Program-made: the position numbers and the translations under genes | The notes under the pieces: model-generated | Told to the model about the DNA's origin: nothing | What the model saw: only the letters and a program-made list of their open reading frames with translations | The model's database searches: none | NCBI GenBank assembly: GCA_039707655.1 | Contig: CM077674.1 | Coordinates: 237,561,904-237,625,903, forward strand | Origin: Elymus sibiricus | Lineage: Eukaryota > Streptophyta > Magnoliopsida > Poales > Poaceae | Reading direction: 5' to 3' | DNA length: 64,000 nucleotides | In this document: piece after piece, positions 20,569 through 32,725 of the stretch | Numbering within the stretch: the first letter of the stretch is position 1 | Layout: each line of letters begins with the position of its first letter

Positions 20569-23500
20569 CTATTCTGGAGTGTTCTGGTAGGACTCCCTTA
20601 TGTGTTCTTCCGGTGTCATGGTCTGAATAACATTGCTTTCAACATTTATTGGCATACCTGAGATATAATGCTTAATTCTTTGACCATTGACCACCTTCGG
20701 GTTAGTGCCTTCGGGATTATTTATTTTTATTGCTCCGGAACGATAGACCTCTTCGATAACATAAGGTCCTTCCCATTTAGAGAGAAGCTTACCTGCAAAA
20801 AATCTAAAACCAGAGTTGTACAATAAAACATATTCACCTACTTTGAACTCTCGCTTTTGGATTTTCCTATCATGCCATCTCTTGACCTTTTCTTTAAAGA
20901 GCTTGGCATTTTCATACGCCTGGGTCCTCCACTCATCTAACGAGCTAATATCAAATAACCTCTTCTCTCCAGCTAGCTTAAAGTCATAGTTGAGCTCTTT
21001 GATTGCCCAATATGCTTTGTGTTCTAACTCAAGAGGCAAATGACAAGCTTTGCCATAAACCATTTTGTATGGAGACATACCCATGGGATTTTTATAGGCT
21101 GTCCTATAGGCCCAAAGTGCATCGTCTAATTTCTTAGACCAATTCTTACGAGACCTATTGACGGTTTTCTATAAAATCAACTTTATTTCCCTATTACTAA
21201 GCTCTACTTGACCACTAGACTGGGGGTGATAAGGTGACGCAATTCTATGGTTGACATCGTACTTAGCAAGCATCTTACGGAAAGCTCCGTGAATGAAGTG
21301 TGAACCACCGTCAGTCATAAGGTACCTAGGGACACCAAACCTAGGGAAGATGACATCCTTGAGCATCTTAATGGAGGTGTTATGATCAGCACTACTAGTT
21401 GGGATGGCTTCCACCCACTTAGTGACATAGTCTACAGCAACCAAAATGTGTGTGTACCCATTGGAAGAAGGAAAAGGTCCCATGTAATCAAAACCCCAAA
21501 CATCAAAAGGTTCTACCGCAAGAGAATAATTCATTGGCATTTCCTGACGCTTACCAATATTACCTATACGCTGACATTCATCGCAAGATGAAACAAACTT
21601 ACGAGCGTCCTTGAAGAGAGTAGGCCAATAAAAACCTGATTGTAGTACCTTATGCGCGGTTCTATCTCCGGTATGATGCCCTCCATAGGCCTCGGAGTGA
21701 CACTTCCGCAAGATTTGTTCTTGCTCATGCTCAGGTACACAACGTCTAATAATACCATCTACTCCTTCTTTATAGAGATGAGGATCGTCCCAAAAGTAGT
21801 GCCTCAAGTCATAGAAGAATTTCTTCTTCTGTTGATATGTGAAACTAGGAGGCAAATACTTGGCAACGATGAAATTAGCATAATCAGCATACCAAGGAGT
21901 GCTACGAGAGACATTGACAACCGCTAATTGCTCATCGGGAAAACTATCATTAATAGGTAGCAGGTCATCAAGAATGTTCTCTAGCCTAGACAAGTTGTCA
22001 GCTACGGGATTCTCAGCTCCCTTTCTATCAACAATATGCAAATCAAACTCCTGAAGCAAGAGAACCCACCTAATAAGCCTAGGCTTAGCGTCTTTCTTTT
22101 CCATAAGGTACTTGATAGCAGTGTGATCGGTGTGAACAATCACTTTGGAATCAACAATATAGGATCTAAATTTATCGCAAGCAAACACGACTGCTAAAAA
22201 TTCCTTCTCAGTGGTGGCATAGTTCCTTTGGGCACTATCTAAAGTTTTACTAGCATAGTGAATGACATTCAATTTCTTGTCTACTCTTTGCCCAAGAACA
22301 GCCCCAACAGCATAATCACTAGCATCACACATAATTTCAAAGGGTAGGTTCCAATCAGGTGGCTGAACAATAGGTGCAGAAACTAAAGCTTTCTTGAGTG
22401 TATCAAAGGCTTCTACACAATCATCATCAAAAACAAAGGGGACATCCTTTTGCAAAATATTTGTAAGAGGCCTAGAAATCTTAGAGAAGTCCTTAATAAA
22501 TCTCCTATAAAAACCAGCGTGACTGAGAAAACTACGAATACCTTTGATGTCATGAGGGCATGGAATCTTCTCAATTGCATCAACCTTCGCTTGGTCCACT
22601 TCAATACCACGCTCAGAAATTTTATGACCCAAAACGATGCCTTCATTAACCATAAAGTGGCACCTCTCCCAATTTAAGACAAGGCTAGTCTGCTCACATC
22701 TTTGCAAAACTCGATCAAGGTTGCTCAAGCAATCATCAAAAGAAGTTCCATAAATAGAGAAGTCATCCATGAAAACCTCAACAATCTTTTCACAAAAATC
22801 AGAAAATATAGCAGTCATGCATCATTGAAAGGTAGCAGGTGCATTACATAAACCAAAAGGCATACGTCTATAAGCATAAGTTCCAAAAGGGCAAGTGAAC
22901 GTGGTTTTCTCCTGATCGGGTTGCGACACAGGTATTTGAGAAAACCCAGAATAACCATCTAAAAAGCAAAAGTGTGTGTGCTTTGATAACCTCTCTAGCA
23001 TTTGATCGATAAAAGGCAAAGGATAATGATCTTTCCTAGTGGCCTTATTCAACTTCCTATAATCAATCACCATCCTATAGCCAGTAACTACTCTCTGAGG
23101 AATAAGCTCATTCTTATCATTAGGCAAAACAGTAATACCTCCCTTCTTAGGGACACAATGAACAGGACTTACCCATCTGCTATCAGCTATGGGATAGATT
23201 ATACCTGCTTCCAGAAGCTTTAATATTTCAGCTCTTACCACTTCTTTCATTTTTGGATTCAACCGACGTTGGTGATCAACAATCGGTTTAGCATCAGGCT
23301 CCATATTAATCTTGTGCTGACAGAGAGTGGGACTAATGCCCTTAAGATCATCAAGAGCATATCCAATAGCAGCACGGTGCTTCCTTAGAACTTTCAATAA
23401 TCTTTCTTCTTCATATTCTGAAAGGTTAGCACTAATAATAACAGGATATATCTTTTTATCATCAAGATAAGCATATTTCAAAGTGTCAGGCAATTGCTTC

Positions 23501-24300
23501 AATTCAAACACGGGATCGCCCTTAGGCAGAGGAGGACTTCCTAGAGTTTCAATAGGCAAGTTGTGTTTGAGAATAGGCGGCTGGAGAAAGAATTCTTTAT
23601 CTATTTCATCTCTCTCATGCATATGCATATCATTCTCGTGTTCTAGCAAGTATTGTTCTAACGGATCGGTGGGAGGTACAACAATAGAAGCGAGACTAAT
23701 GATCTCATCTTTGCCTGAAGGTTCCTCCCTATGTGGTTTCCTATTAAACTTAGAGAAATTGAACTCATGAGAATCACCACCAAAATTAACACCGACGGTT
23801 TGTTTTTTGCAATCTATCCTAGCATTAACGGTGTTCAAGAAAGGTCTACCAAAGATAATGGGACAAAAGTCATCTTGTGGGGAACCAAGAACTAGAAAAT
23901 CAGTAGGGTATTTGGTTTTCCCACACAAGACTTCAACATCTCTAACGATCCCAAGTGGTTGGATGGTGTCTCTATTTGCTAGTTTAATAGTGACGTCTAT
24001 GTCTTCTATCTCAGCGGGTGCTATATCGTCCATAATTTCTTGGTACAAGGAAATAGGAATAGCACTCACGCTAGCACCAATATCGCATAAGCCCTGATAA
24101 CAGTGATCTCCTATCTTAACTAAAATAACGGGCAAGCCAACAACGGGTTTGTGCTTGTCCCTTTTGTCGGGTCTAGCAATTCTAGCGGCATCTTCACAGA
24201 AGTATATGACATGCCCATCAACATTTTCTACCAAGAGATCTTTAACCATAGCAACACTAGGTTCTACGTTGATTTGTTCAGCGGGCTTAGGTGCTCTAAT
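20569..24300 (-). pseudogene. Athila pol: protease, RT, RNase H, integrase
   Basis: One frame of about 1,240 codons with two nonsense codons: TGA near 22819-22821 (in RT, after CNAPATFQ) and TAG at 21166-21168 (in integrase, after REIKLIL). Order: aspartic protease with LCDIGASVSAIP; RT with the MVIDYRKLNKATRKDHYPLPFID block, CFLDGYSGFSQIPV and the catalytic FMDDFSIYG; RNase H with [37 protein letters not shown] and [10 protein letters not shown]; integrase with HHCC zinc ([15 protein letters not shown]), the DDE core ([28 protein letters not shown]) and a C-terminal KWEGPYVIEEVY segment. All catalytic residues that I can check are present. The last in-frame part runs 21084-20569. Confidence 0.93.
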
Positions 24301-24341
24301 TTGACTCTTGCGAATGGTAGTTGGTACCTTCGCGTGTTCCT

Positions 24342-25292
24342 TTATCCTAACAGGGAAAGGTGGTTTTTCAATATAAGCTGTAGGAACAACAGAGTCAACA
24401 TTGTAGAGGATAGTTTCCTCTCTAGGTTTTCGGGTTCCTTGACTACTTCTCTAATAGGTGGGTGGTATTTGAACCACTTCTCCTTGGGGAGGTCAACGTG
24501 AGCAGCAAAGGATTCACATAGAGTAGCTACTATCTCAGAGTCAAGGCCATATTTAGTGCTAAGCTTATGAAAAGAATCGGAAAGCATAAAAGATTTAACA
24601 CAATCATACTCAAGTTTTATACCTGACTCTTTACCTTCATCGAGTTCCCAATCTTCAGAGTTGCGTTTAATTCTTTCCAAGAGATCCCACCTGAATTCAA
24701 TTGTCTTGTTCATGAAGGAACCGGTACAGGAAGTATCGAGCATGGTTTGATCATTATGAGAAAGCCGAGCATAAAAATTCTGGATAATCATTTCTCTTGA
24801 GAGCTCATGATTGGGGCATGAATATAACATTGACTTAAGCCTCCCCCAAGCTAGAGCGATGCTTTCTCCTTCACGAGGCCAAAAATTATATATAAAGTTA
24901 CGATCACGATGAACTAGATGCATAGGGTAGAATTTCTAGTGAAATTCCATTTTCAGTCTGTTCCAGTTCCAAGATCCAGCATCATCGCATAGCCTATACC
25001 ATGTCAATGCTTTTCCCTTCAAAGATAAAGGGAAAACCTTCCTCTTAGCTTCATCTCTGGGTAAACCTGCAAGCTTAAACAATCCACAAACTTCATCCAC
25101 ATGTATCAAGTGCATGTCAGGATGCTCAGTTCCATCTCCTGCATAAGGATTAGCTAGCAGTTGTTCCATCATACCCGAAGGAAACTCATAGTAAATATTT
25201 TCAGTAGGGGCAGTAGGTTGAGGGGCAACTAATTGTGGTTCAGGTCGGGGTGAAGATACCCCGAACAAACCCCTCAAAGGATTGGATTCCAT
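24342..25292 (-). pseudogene. Athila gag
   Basis: The ATG at 25292 (MESNPLRGLFG) lies 76 bp inside the primer site. The frame holds the retrotransposon gag capsid motif LSLKGKALTWYRLCDDAGSWNW and the following LPREGESIALAWGRLK-like block. A TAG near 24935 interrupts it (after RLKMEFH). A one-base deletion near 24415 puts the end of gag out of frame with pol; the correct continuation is readable in the pol frame. Confidence 0.88.
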
Positions 25293-25367
25293 AGTAACAA
25301 GTAGCAGTAAATTTCAGCACACAAAATAATTTTCCCTTACCAATTTCCACTTACCAAGAGCGCTTCA

Positions 25368-25386
25368 CTCCCCGGCAACGGCGCCA
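25368..25386 (-). other. tRNA-Asp type primer-binding site of the Athila element
   Basis: The minus strand reads tggcgccgttgccggggag, 11 bases inside the 5' LTR. This is the usual Athila primer site. Confidence 0.9.
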
Positions 25387-25397
25387 GAAAAGACCCT

Positions 25398-26915
25398 TGA
25401 TGACCCGCAAGTGCACGGGGTTCAATTGTAGTCCTTTCGATAAGTAAGAATGTCGATCCCAACGAGGAGCAGAAGGAAATGACAAGCGGATTTCAGCAAG
25501 GTAATTTCTGCAGGCACTGAAATAGCGGTAACAAGTGTTTAGTAGCAAAGAGTTTTGTAACGAGCAAGTAACGATGATGGTGACAAGTGTGCAGCAAGGT
25601 AGCCCAATCCTTTTGTGGCAAAGGACAGGCCGGAACGGTTTCTAATAGAGAGCAAAGTGTTCTTGAGGGTACACGGAAATTCATCTAGTCACTTTCATCA
25701 TGCTTAGTTGTTCGGTGTTCGCTCCTTTGATAGTTTGGTATGTGGGTGGACCGGTGCTTAGGTACTGTTCTTACTTGAACAAATAACCTACTTATGATTA
25801 ACCTCCTCGCAAGCATCCGCGACTACGAGAAATAATTAAGATAAACATCTAACCATAGCATTAAACTCTAGGTGCCCAAATCAGCCCCTTACGAAGTAAC
25901 GCATGAACTAGGGTTTAAGCTTCTGTCACTCTAGCAACCCATCATCCAATAACTACTCCACAATGCATTCCCTTAGGCCCAAGAGTGGTGAAATTTCATG
26001 TAGTCGACATTCACATGACACCACTAAGGGAATCACAACATACATAATATCAAAATAACGAACACATGCCAATTTCACATGATTACTTGCAATGTGATTT
26101 CTCCCGTGACCTCAAGAACGAAGTAAACTACTCACACATGGAAAACATGTTCAAGATCAGAGAGGTAATGAATATGATAATGGATCTGAACATAATCTCT
26201 TCCACCGAATAAACCATATAGTAATCAACTACAAGATGTAATCAACACTACTAGCAACCCACAGGTACCAATCTGAGGTTTGAGATCAAGATCGGATACA
26301 AGAGATGAACTAGGGTTTTAGATGAGATGGTGCTGTTGAAGAGGTTGATGAAGATAACCCCCCTCAAGATGGGAGAGTCGATGGTGATGGTGATGATGAC
26401 GATGGTTTCCCCCTCCGGGAGGGAAGTTCCTCCGGCGGAATCTGCCCGCCGGAGGGCAAAATTGCTCCTGCCCAAGTTCCGCCTTGAGACGGCAGCGCTT
26501 CATCCTGAAAGCCCTCTCCTGATTTTTTTCAGGTCAGGGACGATGATATACCAGAAGGAGGGCCTCGGGGGGCTAGTGGGCTGAGCAGCACACACCTGGC
26601 CGCGCCAGGGGTGCCTGGCGTGGCCAGGGGTGTGTTGCCCACCCCTGGGCCCCCTTCAGTAGTTATTCGCTCCAGTATTTTTTATTTATTCCAAAATAAT
26701 TCTCCGTGGAATTTCAGCCCAGTTGGAGTTGTGCAGAATAGGTATCCTGACGGTGCTTTTTCAGGTCCAGATTTCCAGCTGCCGGATTTCTCCCTCCTTG
26801 TGCATACCTTGCAAATTATGAGAGAAAAGGCATTAGAATTACTCCAAAAAGGATTATTATGCATGAAAACATTATAAATAACAGTAGGAAAACATGATGC
26901 AAAATGGACGTATCA
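25398..26915 (-). repeat. 5' LTR of the Athila element (1518 bp)
   Basis: Matches 16693-18209 end to end, with small differences such as an extra gtgatg unit near 26390. Contains the hairpin motif at 26591-26634. Confidence 0.95.
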
Positions 26916-26920
26916 AGGGG

Positions 26921-26960
26921 TCAGAAGGAAGGCGATGACATGGACGAGGACGATGAGTGA
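26921..26960 (+). pseudogene. WRN-like exonuclease, displaced 3' end
   Basis: Directly after the second target copy the frame of the gene at 16016 continues for 12 residues (QKEGDDMDEDDE) and ends at TGA 26958-26960. The acidic tail follows naturally on the basic KRKKG at 16692. This shows that the Athila element inserted inside the last codons of a formerly continuous gene. Confidence 0.82.
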
Positions 26961-28333
26961 GGTGGCAGGGTCGTTGGTCGTGCTGGTTCTCATGCAGTGC
27001 CAATCGAATTAGTTGCTTAGTTTTATTTCAGTGGTATGTTGTGCTGAGCCCCCAGCAAAACTATGTTACTCCTATCTTCTTTCTTGTTATTACTTGATGC
27101 TTTAGTACGTACTATTTGTTACACTTAATCTTGTAGTTGGTACTACTACTCGTTTCAGATAATTTATATGCACTACATTATGGAACGGAGGTAGCCATAG
27201 CAATTTGGGTGAGTCAATTTGTGAAAGAACTTCACAGGAGGAAAGGAAGAAGACGCCAGAGAAGCTACCCCACTATTTAGGGTGCCCGTGGTCTATCTTA
27301 GGGGTGTTGGGTGTGGGATGCAGTTCGCCAGAAAAAATGGATCATGTCCGGGGTTAGACGGATGGCGGGGGGAGCACGGCGGTGGGAGGCGGTTGAGGGA
27401 GGGCGGGGCGGCGGCGGCACCGCGGTGGGCGGTTAGGCCTGTGGCGGTTAGGTGGTCAAGAGAGAAGATAGATAGTGCTTCTTTTTGGAGGTTGAAGAAG
27501 CCCATCTTGCCATCCATGTTGCATCCGATGGCTCACACAAGATTAGACTGACCTAAATTGTTGTTTGAGATTGGAGGATCCACGTGGCGTTCAAGGTCTC
27601 CAAGGTAGATTCCACTTCGCGGGACTAGTCGAGCTCACGCTCCTCACGGGCGCGATCGGTTTCCGCCGTGATAGCCACCATGCGGGCCTCTCCTCGCGGG
27701 AGGACACCACAATGACCCGGTAGCTCTGCCTCATTTCCGGCGTGCCGGAGCACGCGCTCATCCTCCCCTTCGTATGCTTTACGCATGGACGCGGTTACAG
27801 CATCTCGCGTGGCTGCGCGGCGATGAAGTGAGCGGGTGAGGCCTGCAACTTCATGGTGCAAGGATGTCGGGGACGCGGCGCTGATGTGCGAGAAATGGTC
27901 GGCCGGAGCACACGGACGTCAGCATGCTCAACGGCGGCGGCAACATATTCATGAGTATGCGTATGGCAGCTTAGTACTATAGTGTTGGTCAAACTTAAAA
28001 GAACTCTTTCCTAGTACACATAAACATTAGACTGAGGTAGCCGCGCAGTCGATCGAACGGTGCATCACAGTGTCGCGCTGCAAGGACATCCACCGAACTA
28101 TTTTGTGTGTGTGAAAATAATCCCCGAATATCATGTTACATTTTTTTGCTGGGAAAGTTCTTCATGCTACAATATTTCTGTATTTGAATTTACCCTCTGT
28201 TATTTGGATTTAGAGGTTTTAATTGCACCCTAATAATTATTTATGAGAGAGATTTTGTTTGCGTGACGGAGAGAGAACGTGTGCATGTCTATATGCGTGT
28301 CGTGGCGGAAGGATAATGAGACATGCCGAGATA
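26961..28333. other. 3' flank of the exonuclease gene, no gene supported
   Basis: 26961-27230 looks like an AT-rich 3' untranslated region. 27330-27440 and 27570-27960 are GC-rich with short frames on both strands, none with recognisable domains or splice signals. Confidence 0.4.
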
Positions 28334-28467
28334 CTCCCTCCATTCCTAAATATAAGTTTTCTCGGAGATTCCACTATGGACTACATACGGAGCAAAATGA
28401 GTGCATCTACACTCTAAAATATGTCTATATACATCTGTATGTAGTTTATACTTAGGAACGGAGGGAG
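28334..28467. mobile_element. Stowaway-type MITE, 134 bp
   Basis: Starts ctccctccattcctaaatata and ends tatacttaggaacggagggag, with TA at 28332-28333 and 28468-28469. The inner text (ccactatggactacatacgg, tacactctaaaatatgtc) matches the common Triticeae Thalos-like pattern. Part of the right arm seems to be missing. Confidence 0.85.
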
Positions 28468-28499
28468 TACTATGTATGCATGAGAGAATGGTCAAGTGT

Positions 28500-29220
28500 G
28501 TGTGTGTATGTCAGAGAGAGAGAGAGAGAGAGAGAGAAAGGGCGGTTCCAGCCCAGCAGCCAGGCCGCCCGTGGCCCCCTTCGCATAATGTAGCAATTGA
28601 TACATTGTTTTTGCTACAGTATGCAAAGCAATTGGACCTCATGCACCGGGCCTGCCCCCCGGGGCCTAGATCCGCGTTTGTGTGTGTGTGAGAGAGAGTG
28701 AGTGAGAGAAGCATTCGTAACACATCAACCATCTCTCTCTCGATTCCTCCAAGTGTTCACACCCTCACCCCGCCCCCTGCCCACCCCAACGCCCCTGCAT
28801 AGCTCTCTCTCGCGCACACACGATCCCTTCCTGGAAACCCTATTTAGCATATATACACATTGATCTCTTGTTAACTATCTGCCTCACAAACACATTGCCC
28901 ATAGTCCTCTCGTTGTATCCTGCACACAATCTCTCGATGTTTCTTAAACACTCACGCACACGGTGTATCCGGCCATCTCGCACCATTAGCCCCTCTTGCT
29001 TGCACACTATGCACACACATTCTCTCCGTATGTTTGATTTCTCTTTGTATCTTCGCACACACACACACACACGCACACACACGCACACGCACACGCACAC
29101 ACATACACACACACGCACGCACACGCGCACGCATGCACATGCAAACACACACACACACACACACAGACACACACACACACACATGCACACAGACACCCAC
29201 ACCCACACACACACACACTT
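28500..29220. repeat. Microsatellite-rich block: (AG)n, (TG)n and compound (CA)n
   Basis: (AG)n at about 28512-28538, (TG)n/(GA)n near 28677-28706, and an imperfect (CA)n with embedded cacg units at about 29054-29219. Long His/Thr or Cys/Val frames here are products of the repeat, not genes. The right end (tttatccctg...) is continuous with 38037 if the LTR insertion is removed. Confidence 0.85.
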
Positions 29221-29244
29221 TATCCCTGTCCAAGGTTATATAGT

Positions 29245-30107
29245 TGTCGGATTCAGGACTCCGCAAAACCCAAGTAAGTTCGAACTCAGGGGTGCGTGCG
29301 AAGAACTCAACTTCCCCTATCTGCCTACTCGTCGTCTCTAAGATCTAGCTCAACGAACTCGAAAGGAAATGGACACGGATCAGTTTACCCAGGTTCGGGC
29401 CACCTTGCGGTGTAATACCCTACTCCTGCTTTGTGGTGGATTGCCTCGAGGTGGGCGATGGATGAACTAGTACAATGGTGGAATGAGCTCCTGAGGTGAG
29501 CTCTGGCTTGTGTGGAATCGATCCCTTAGCTACGGTGGTGGCTAGCTCTATTTATAGTGGCCTTGGTCCTCTTCCCCCAAAACTTAGGCGGGAAGGGATC
29601 CCACAACGGCCAAATTTGAAGGGGAACACATAGTACATCCTATCCTGATGAAAGGTGGTCTTCGCCTGCAAAGCTTCTTATCCTTACGCCATGGTGGGCT
29701 CGGTCATTACCTCCGTCCTGCCGTCCTAGCGGTCTTGGTCTTGTTGCACGGGAATGGAAACCTTTGGCTGATTCCTTGGGACTCTGCGTCTGCGCTTGCC
29801 CCCTTTGCACCAAAGAGGAAACTGTCTCTCTGCGCCCGCTGGTGCCCACCTGGCCTTGGTCATCATGGCTCGCGTCATCAGCACCTCACGAGGTGAGGGG
29901 CCGCATAGATATCTCCGCTCCTCAGGAGCCAGCCCTGGAGAGCTGCTCCTTCTGGAGGTCTTGGCACTGTCCGCCTCGCGAGGCTCGGCCCCTCGCGAGG
30001 GTCTTGGATGTTGATGCTGAAGATGGGTCATACCAAGCCGCTGAGTGGGCCACGAACTGGGCCACAGGCAGGCAAGTCTGGGTAACCCGGTTCCCAGGAC
30101 GCCTACA
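29245..30107 (-). mobile_element. Solo LTR (863 bp) of a Tat-type gypsy element
   Basis: Complete LTR from tgtcggattcagg to gcctaca, flanked by the target duplication atagt at 29240-29244 and 30108-30112. Its sister LTR is at 37174-38036. There is no internal region between its two target copies, as expected after LTR-LTR recombination. Confidence 0.9.
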
Positions 30108-31223
30108 ATAGTGGCCATGATAGCTTGTGATTCTCTGCACCCTGGCATGAACCTCTGAACACCACCTCGATCTTCAAGGAGGGCACCAAGAAGAACGGTG
30201 ACGCCTAGCTACGAGACCGCACTAGAGAGTGCGGGGCCATTCAAAAGCAGGACGATATAAAAGCACTTGACCGATTCCATTGCTCTCTCTCTCTCACGCA
30301 CACACACACTCTCTCCCGCACAAAAATATCAATCCATCACCCCGCAAGCACACACACAAGCTCTTCCCCTCCTCTCGTCCATGTTTTTAGCTCTCTCTTC
30401 AAATCCTCTGTCTCTTCTCCTCTCACATGTGCAAAGTCTCAATCGCACGCACGCATCTCGCTCCCTATATATACATGTCTCCATATTTCTCACAGACCTA
30501 ACTTCTCCCTCCCTATATACATATCCCTCTCTCACACCCCCATCTCTCTCTCTCTCGTGAGTTTTCTCTCCTACTCTCTCACCCACGTGTATAGAATATT
30601 TCCTGGCCTATGTCTCTCTCTTCCATGGGGTGTATATCTCGGGTGTTGCGCGCACACATCTCTCTCCCGCCATTGCTTCAACTTCATACCCTCTATATCT
30701 CTGAGCTTCATTATCACACACGGAGGATTTACACACTGGGATGTCTTGAAATATTGTTTTGGATTGGATCATGTAGAGTTATGGTTGGTTTTGTTGCATC
30801 CAACTAATTAATAATTATGAGATGCATTTAGATTTTCATTCGAGTTGGACTATTTGAGTTCGAGTTTATTGTGAAGTACTCCTATTGTAGACTTGGAATT
30901 CATCTTGGAATTCAACAATGATACTACTATTGAATTGTATGAAGCAATACATTCGAAGTCAATAGCTTAATATATTTATTTCACAACTACAACAAATAAT
31001 TAATTCCACAACATTTTAAACTTAGAAAATAGATGTACAACTCCTAATTGCTTAGCCCAATCACCCAACACGTCAGATGGGGTGTACAGTGTTCCAAAAT
31101 TTTTAGGTCGGCGGCAAAATTTCCCGCTTCCATCGAGGTCTCCCGCGACCCAGATTCGAGCAATGGGAAATTACTCTCTTACCCTTGGTCGTGGCCAATG
31201 GATGGTGGTGGGTTGGGAGCTGC
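30108..31223. repeat. Flank duplication, copy 1 (about 1.1 kb)
   Basis: Matches 38037-39158 almost base for base, including the CT/CA-rich tract, the gatataaaagc motif and the AT-rich end. Both copies start with the atagt target sequence after an LTR. Copy 1 runs directly into a truncated LTR at 31222. Confidence 0.92.
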
Positions 31224-31397
31224 CCTAGAGAGCTGCTCCTTCTGGAGGTCTTGGCGTTGTCCGCCTCGCGAGGCTCGGCCCCTCGCGAGGGTCTTGGATG
31301 TTGATGCTGAAGATGGGCCGTACCAAGCCGCTGACTGGGCCACACCCTGGGCCGCAGGCAGGCAAGTCTGGGTACCCCGGTTCCCAGGATGCCGACA
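31222..31397 (-). repeat. Truncated 3' LTR (176 bp)
   Basis: Equals the last 176 bp (plus-strand view) of the 863-bp LTRs (compare 29932-30107), ending gccgaca. On the element strand it is preceded by the purine-rich gggcccgggggctac. Confidence 0.85.
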
Positions 31398-31642
31398 GTA
31401 GCCCCCGGGCCCAAGGCGCGCTCGGACTTGGCTTAGTGGCGAAGACAAAGGGCAAGGGCGAAGCACCGCAGGCCCCAACCGCCTGCGGGCCTGATTGACG
31501 CGTGGCGCCTCGACTGGACGTGGGCGTCTCTGCTTCCCAACGCCACCTCGGCAGCCGTTTGACCTGACTGGAGCCTGCTGCATGCAAAAATGGTCATCAT
31601 TACCTGCGATTGTGGATGCCGACGACTCGCCTTCCCACCGGT

Positions 31643-31649
31643 TATAAAT
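31643..31649 (+). promoter_or_regulatory. TATA box for the antisense B3-like ORF
   Basis: The motif ggttataaatggg lies 92-98 bp upstream of the ATG at 31741 on the same strand, consistent with an independent promoter inside the retroelement. Confidence 0.55.
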
Positions 31650-31740
31650 GGGGAGGGGCGGAGCCCCCTTGCTCATCTTCATCTCCTTGCTGCCCGGTTT
31701 CCTCTTCTTCTTTCTGCCCCACTGTCTTGCCGAAGTGTCT

Positions 31741-32532
31741 ATGGCGCCGATAAGGAGGTTCTCCAAGGCGGAGAAGGGCAAGGCCCCCCGAGAGGAGCCC
31801 GGGCCACTCCCGCCGAAGAAGAGGCATGGCCGCTCTCGACACGTTGATGAAGGTCCGATGTTGTCGAGGCCTTGGCTGGCAAGGCCTCCTCCTGGTTTTC
31901 TAATCCCGCTATACGCCGGAGCGCAAGGCGCGGTGCAGGAGGAAGTTGTCCAGCCCCCAGCCCGGAGGGGCCACAGGGGGCTAATCTCCGCCGTGCCGCC
32001 GATCGACGTGCGGACGCACATTGGCAGGTCGCCCCGTGAGTTCGTCGTGTGGTTGGCGATGCCGCCGACGTCATGGATCCTGGTCCCATGGTTCTTCGCC
32101 ACATCGCTGCCGCGGAGGGGGCCCGTCACGGTGCGGCTGCAGCACGCGGGGTGCCGCTGCCGAGCCTCCGTGGCGGATGTTGAAGTCGTCTCCTCAGGCG
32201 AAGTCTTCATGACACACGGGTGGGGAGAGATCGCCCGCGCGTGCCATCTGGAGAGGGCCTCTGTCGTCCACTTCGTGTTTGATGGAACATCCACCCTGCT
32301 TTTCAAGGTCTTTGGTGACGATGGCCCTCGCGTTGACCGCTGCCCTGAGGAGGCCGCCCAGCGCGGCGCGACAGATGGGCACGAGCTCGTCCTCGCCAGC
32401 GGCTCCTCCGGCAGTGGCAGCGGATCTTCGGAGTCTGACGAATCTCCGGAGACCAGCGACGATAGCTACGAGCCGCCGAGCTCCCGCCGCACTCGGCGCA
32501 AGGTGCGGGTGCTCGCCCGGCGCCGCTGGTGA
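31741..32532 (+). CDS. B3-like domain protein, antisense ORF of the gypsy element
   Basis: The ATG at 31741 (MAPIRRFSKAEKGKAP) opens 263 codons with no stop, ending at 32530-32532. The N-terminus is basic. Residues about 90-205 show a B3 DNA-binding fold pattern: a P-W-F segment (LVPWFFATSLP), then a strand carrying VTVRLQHAG, then GWGEIARACHLERASVVHFVF and LLFKVFGDDGPRV, the usual W-x3-A-x4-L...F spacing. The tail is low complexity (Ser/Gly/Glu/Asp), then basic (SRRTRRKVRVLARRR). Plant B3 proteins are DNA-binding transcription factors; here the ORF runs opposite to gag between the missing pol and the 3' LTR, the same place as the antisense ORF of the element at 718. The frame is intact although gag is broken. 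The role is unknown; the B3 call is by pattern only. Confidence 0.62.
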   Translation: MAPIRRFSKAEKGKAPREEPGPLPPKKRHGRSRHVDEGPMLSRPWLARPPPGFLIPLYAGAQGAVQEEVVQPPARRGHRGLISAVPPIDVRTHIGRSPREFVVWLAMPPTSWILVPWFFATSLPRRGPVTVRLQHAGCRCRASVADVEVVSSGEVFMTHGWGEIARACHLERASVVHFVFDGTSTLLFKVFGDDGPRVDRCPEEAAQRGATDGHELVLASGSSGSGSGSSESDESPETSDDSYEPPSSRRTRRKVRVLARRRW

Positions 32533-32725
32533 TGATCCCGGCCGGAGCTGTTCACCTTACTTTCTTTTGTTCCCTGCGAGGAATCGGATTATGCCCCGTG
32601 GGGGCCTGTAAGCGAATATGTTGTTCTCGGTTTGGTGCTATGAACCTCATCTAGTATGTTCAGAATGTGTGAGTGTGCGTGTGTCTTGCCGTAGCATTAT
32701 GTCCTTTTTCATTCCCATGGTAGCT

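Larger units (their letters stand above)
16693..26915 (-). mobile_element. Athila-lineage Ty3/gypsy LTR retrotransposon, complete
   Basis: Flanked by LTRs of 1517 and 1518 bp with TG...CA ends, and by near-identical target copies aaggg (16688-16692) and agggg (26916-26920). On the minus strand it reads 5' LTR 26915-25398, tRNA-Asp type primer site, gag, protease-RT-RNase H-integrase in one frame, a third ORF, a polypurine tract, then 3' LTR 18209-16693. LTRs that start TGATACGTCC on the coding strand and the Asp primer site resemble wheat Fatima/WHAM-type Athila families; the family name is tentative. Damage is light: one base deleted in gag and three nonsense codons. The LTRs are very similar, so insertion is younger than the Tat element at 718. 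Confidence 0.93.

Noticed and set aside
28840..29341. Long frames on both strands rich in Thr/His or Cys/Val
   Set aside because: They are translations of an impure (CA)n microsatellite; open in several frames at once, no splice or domain signal.
31179..32306. 375-codon minus-strand frame
   Set aside because: Shadow of the GC-rich B3-like ORF and LTR piece; crosses the LTR boundary and has no recognisable domain.
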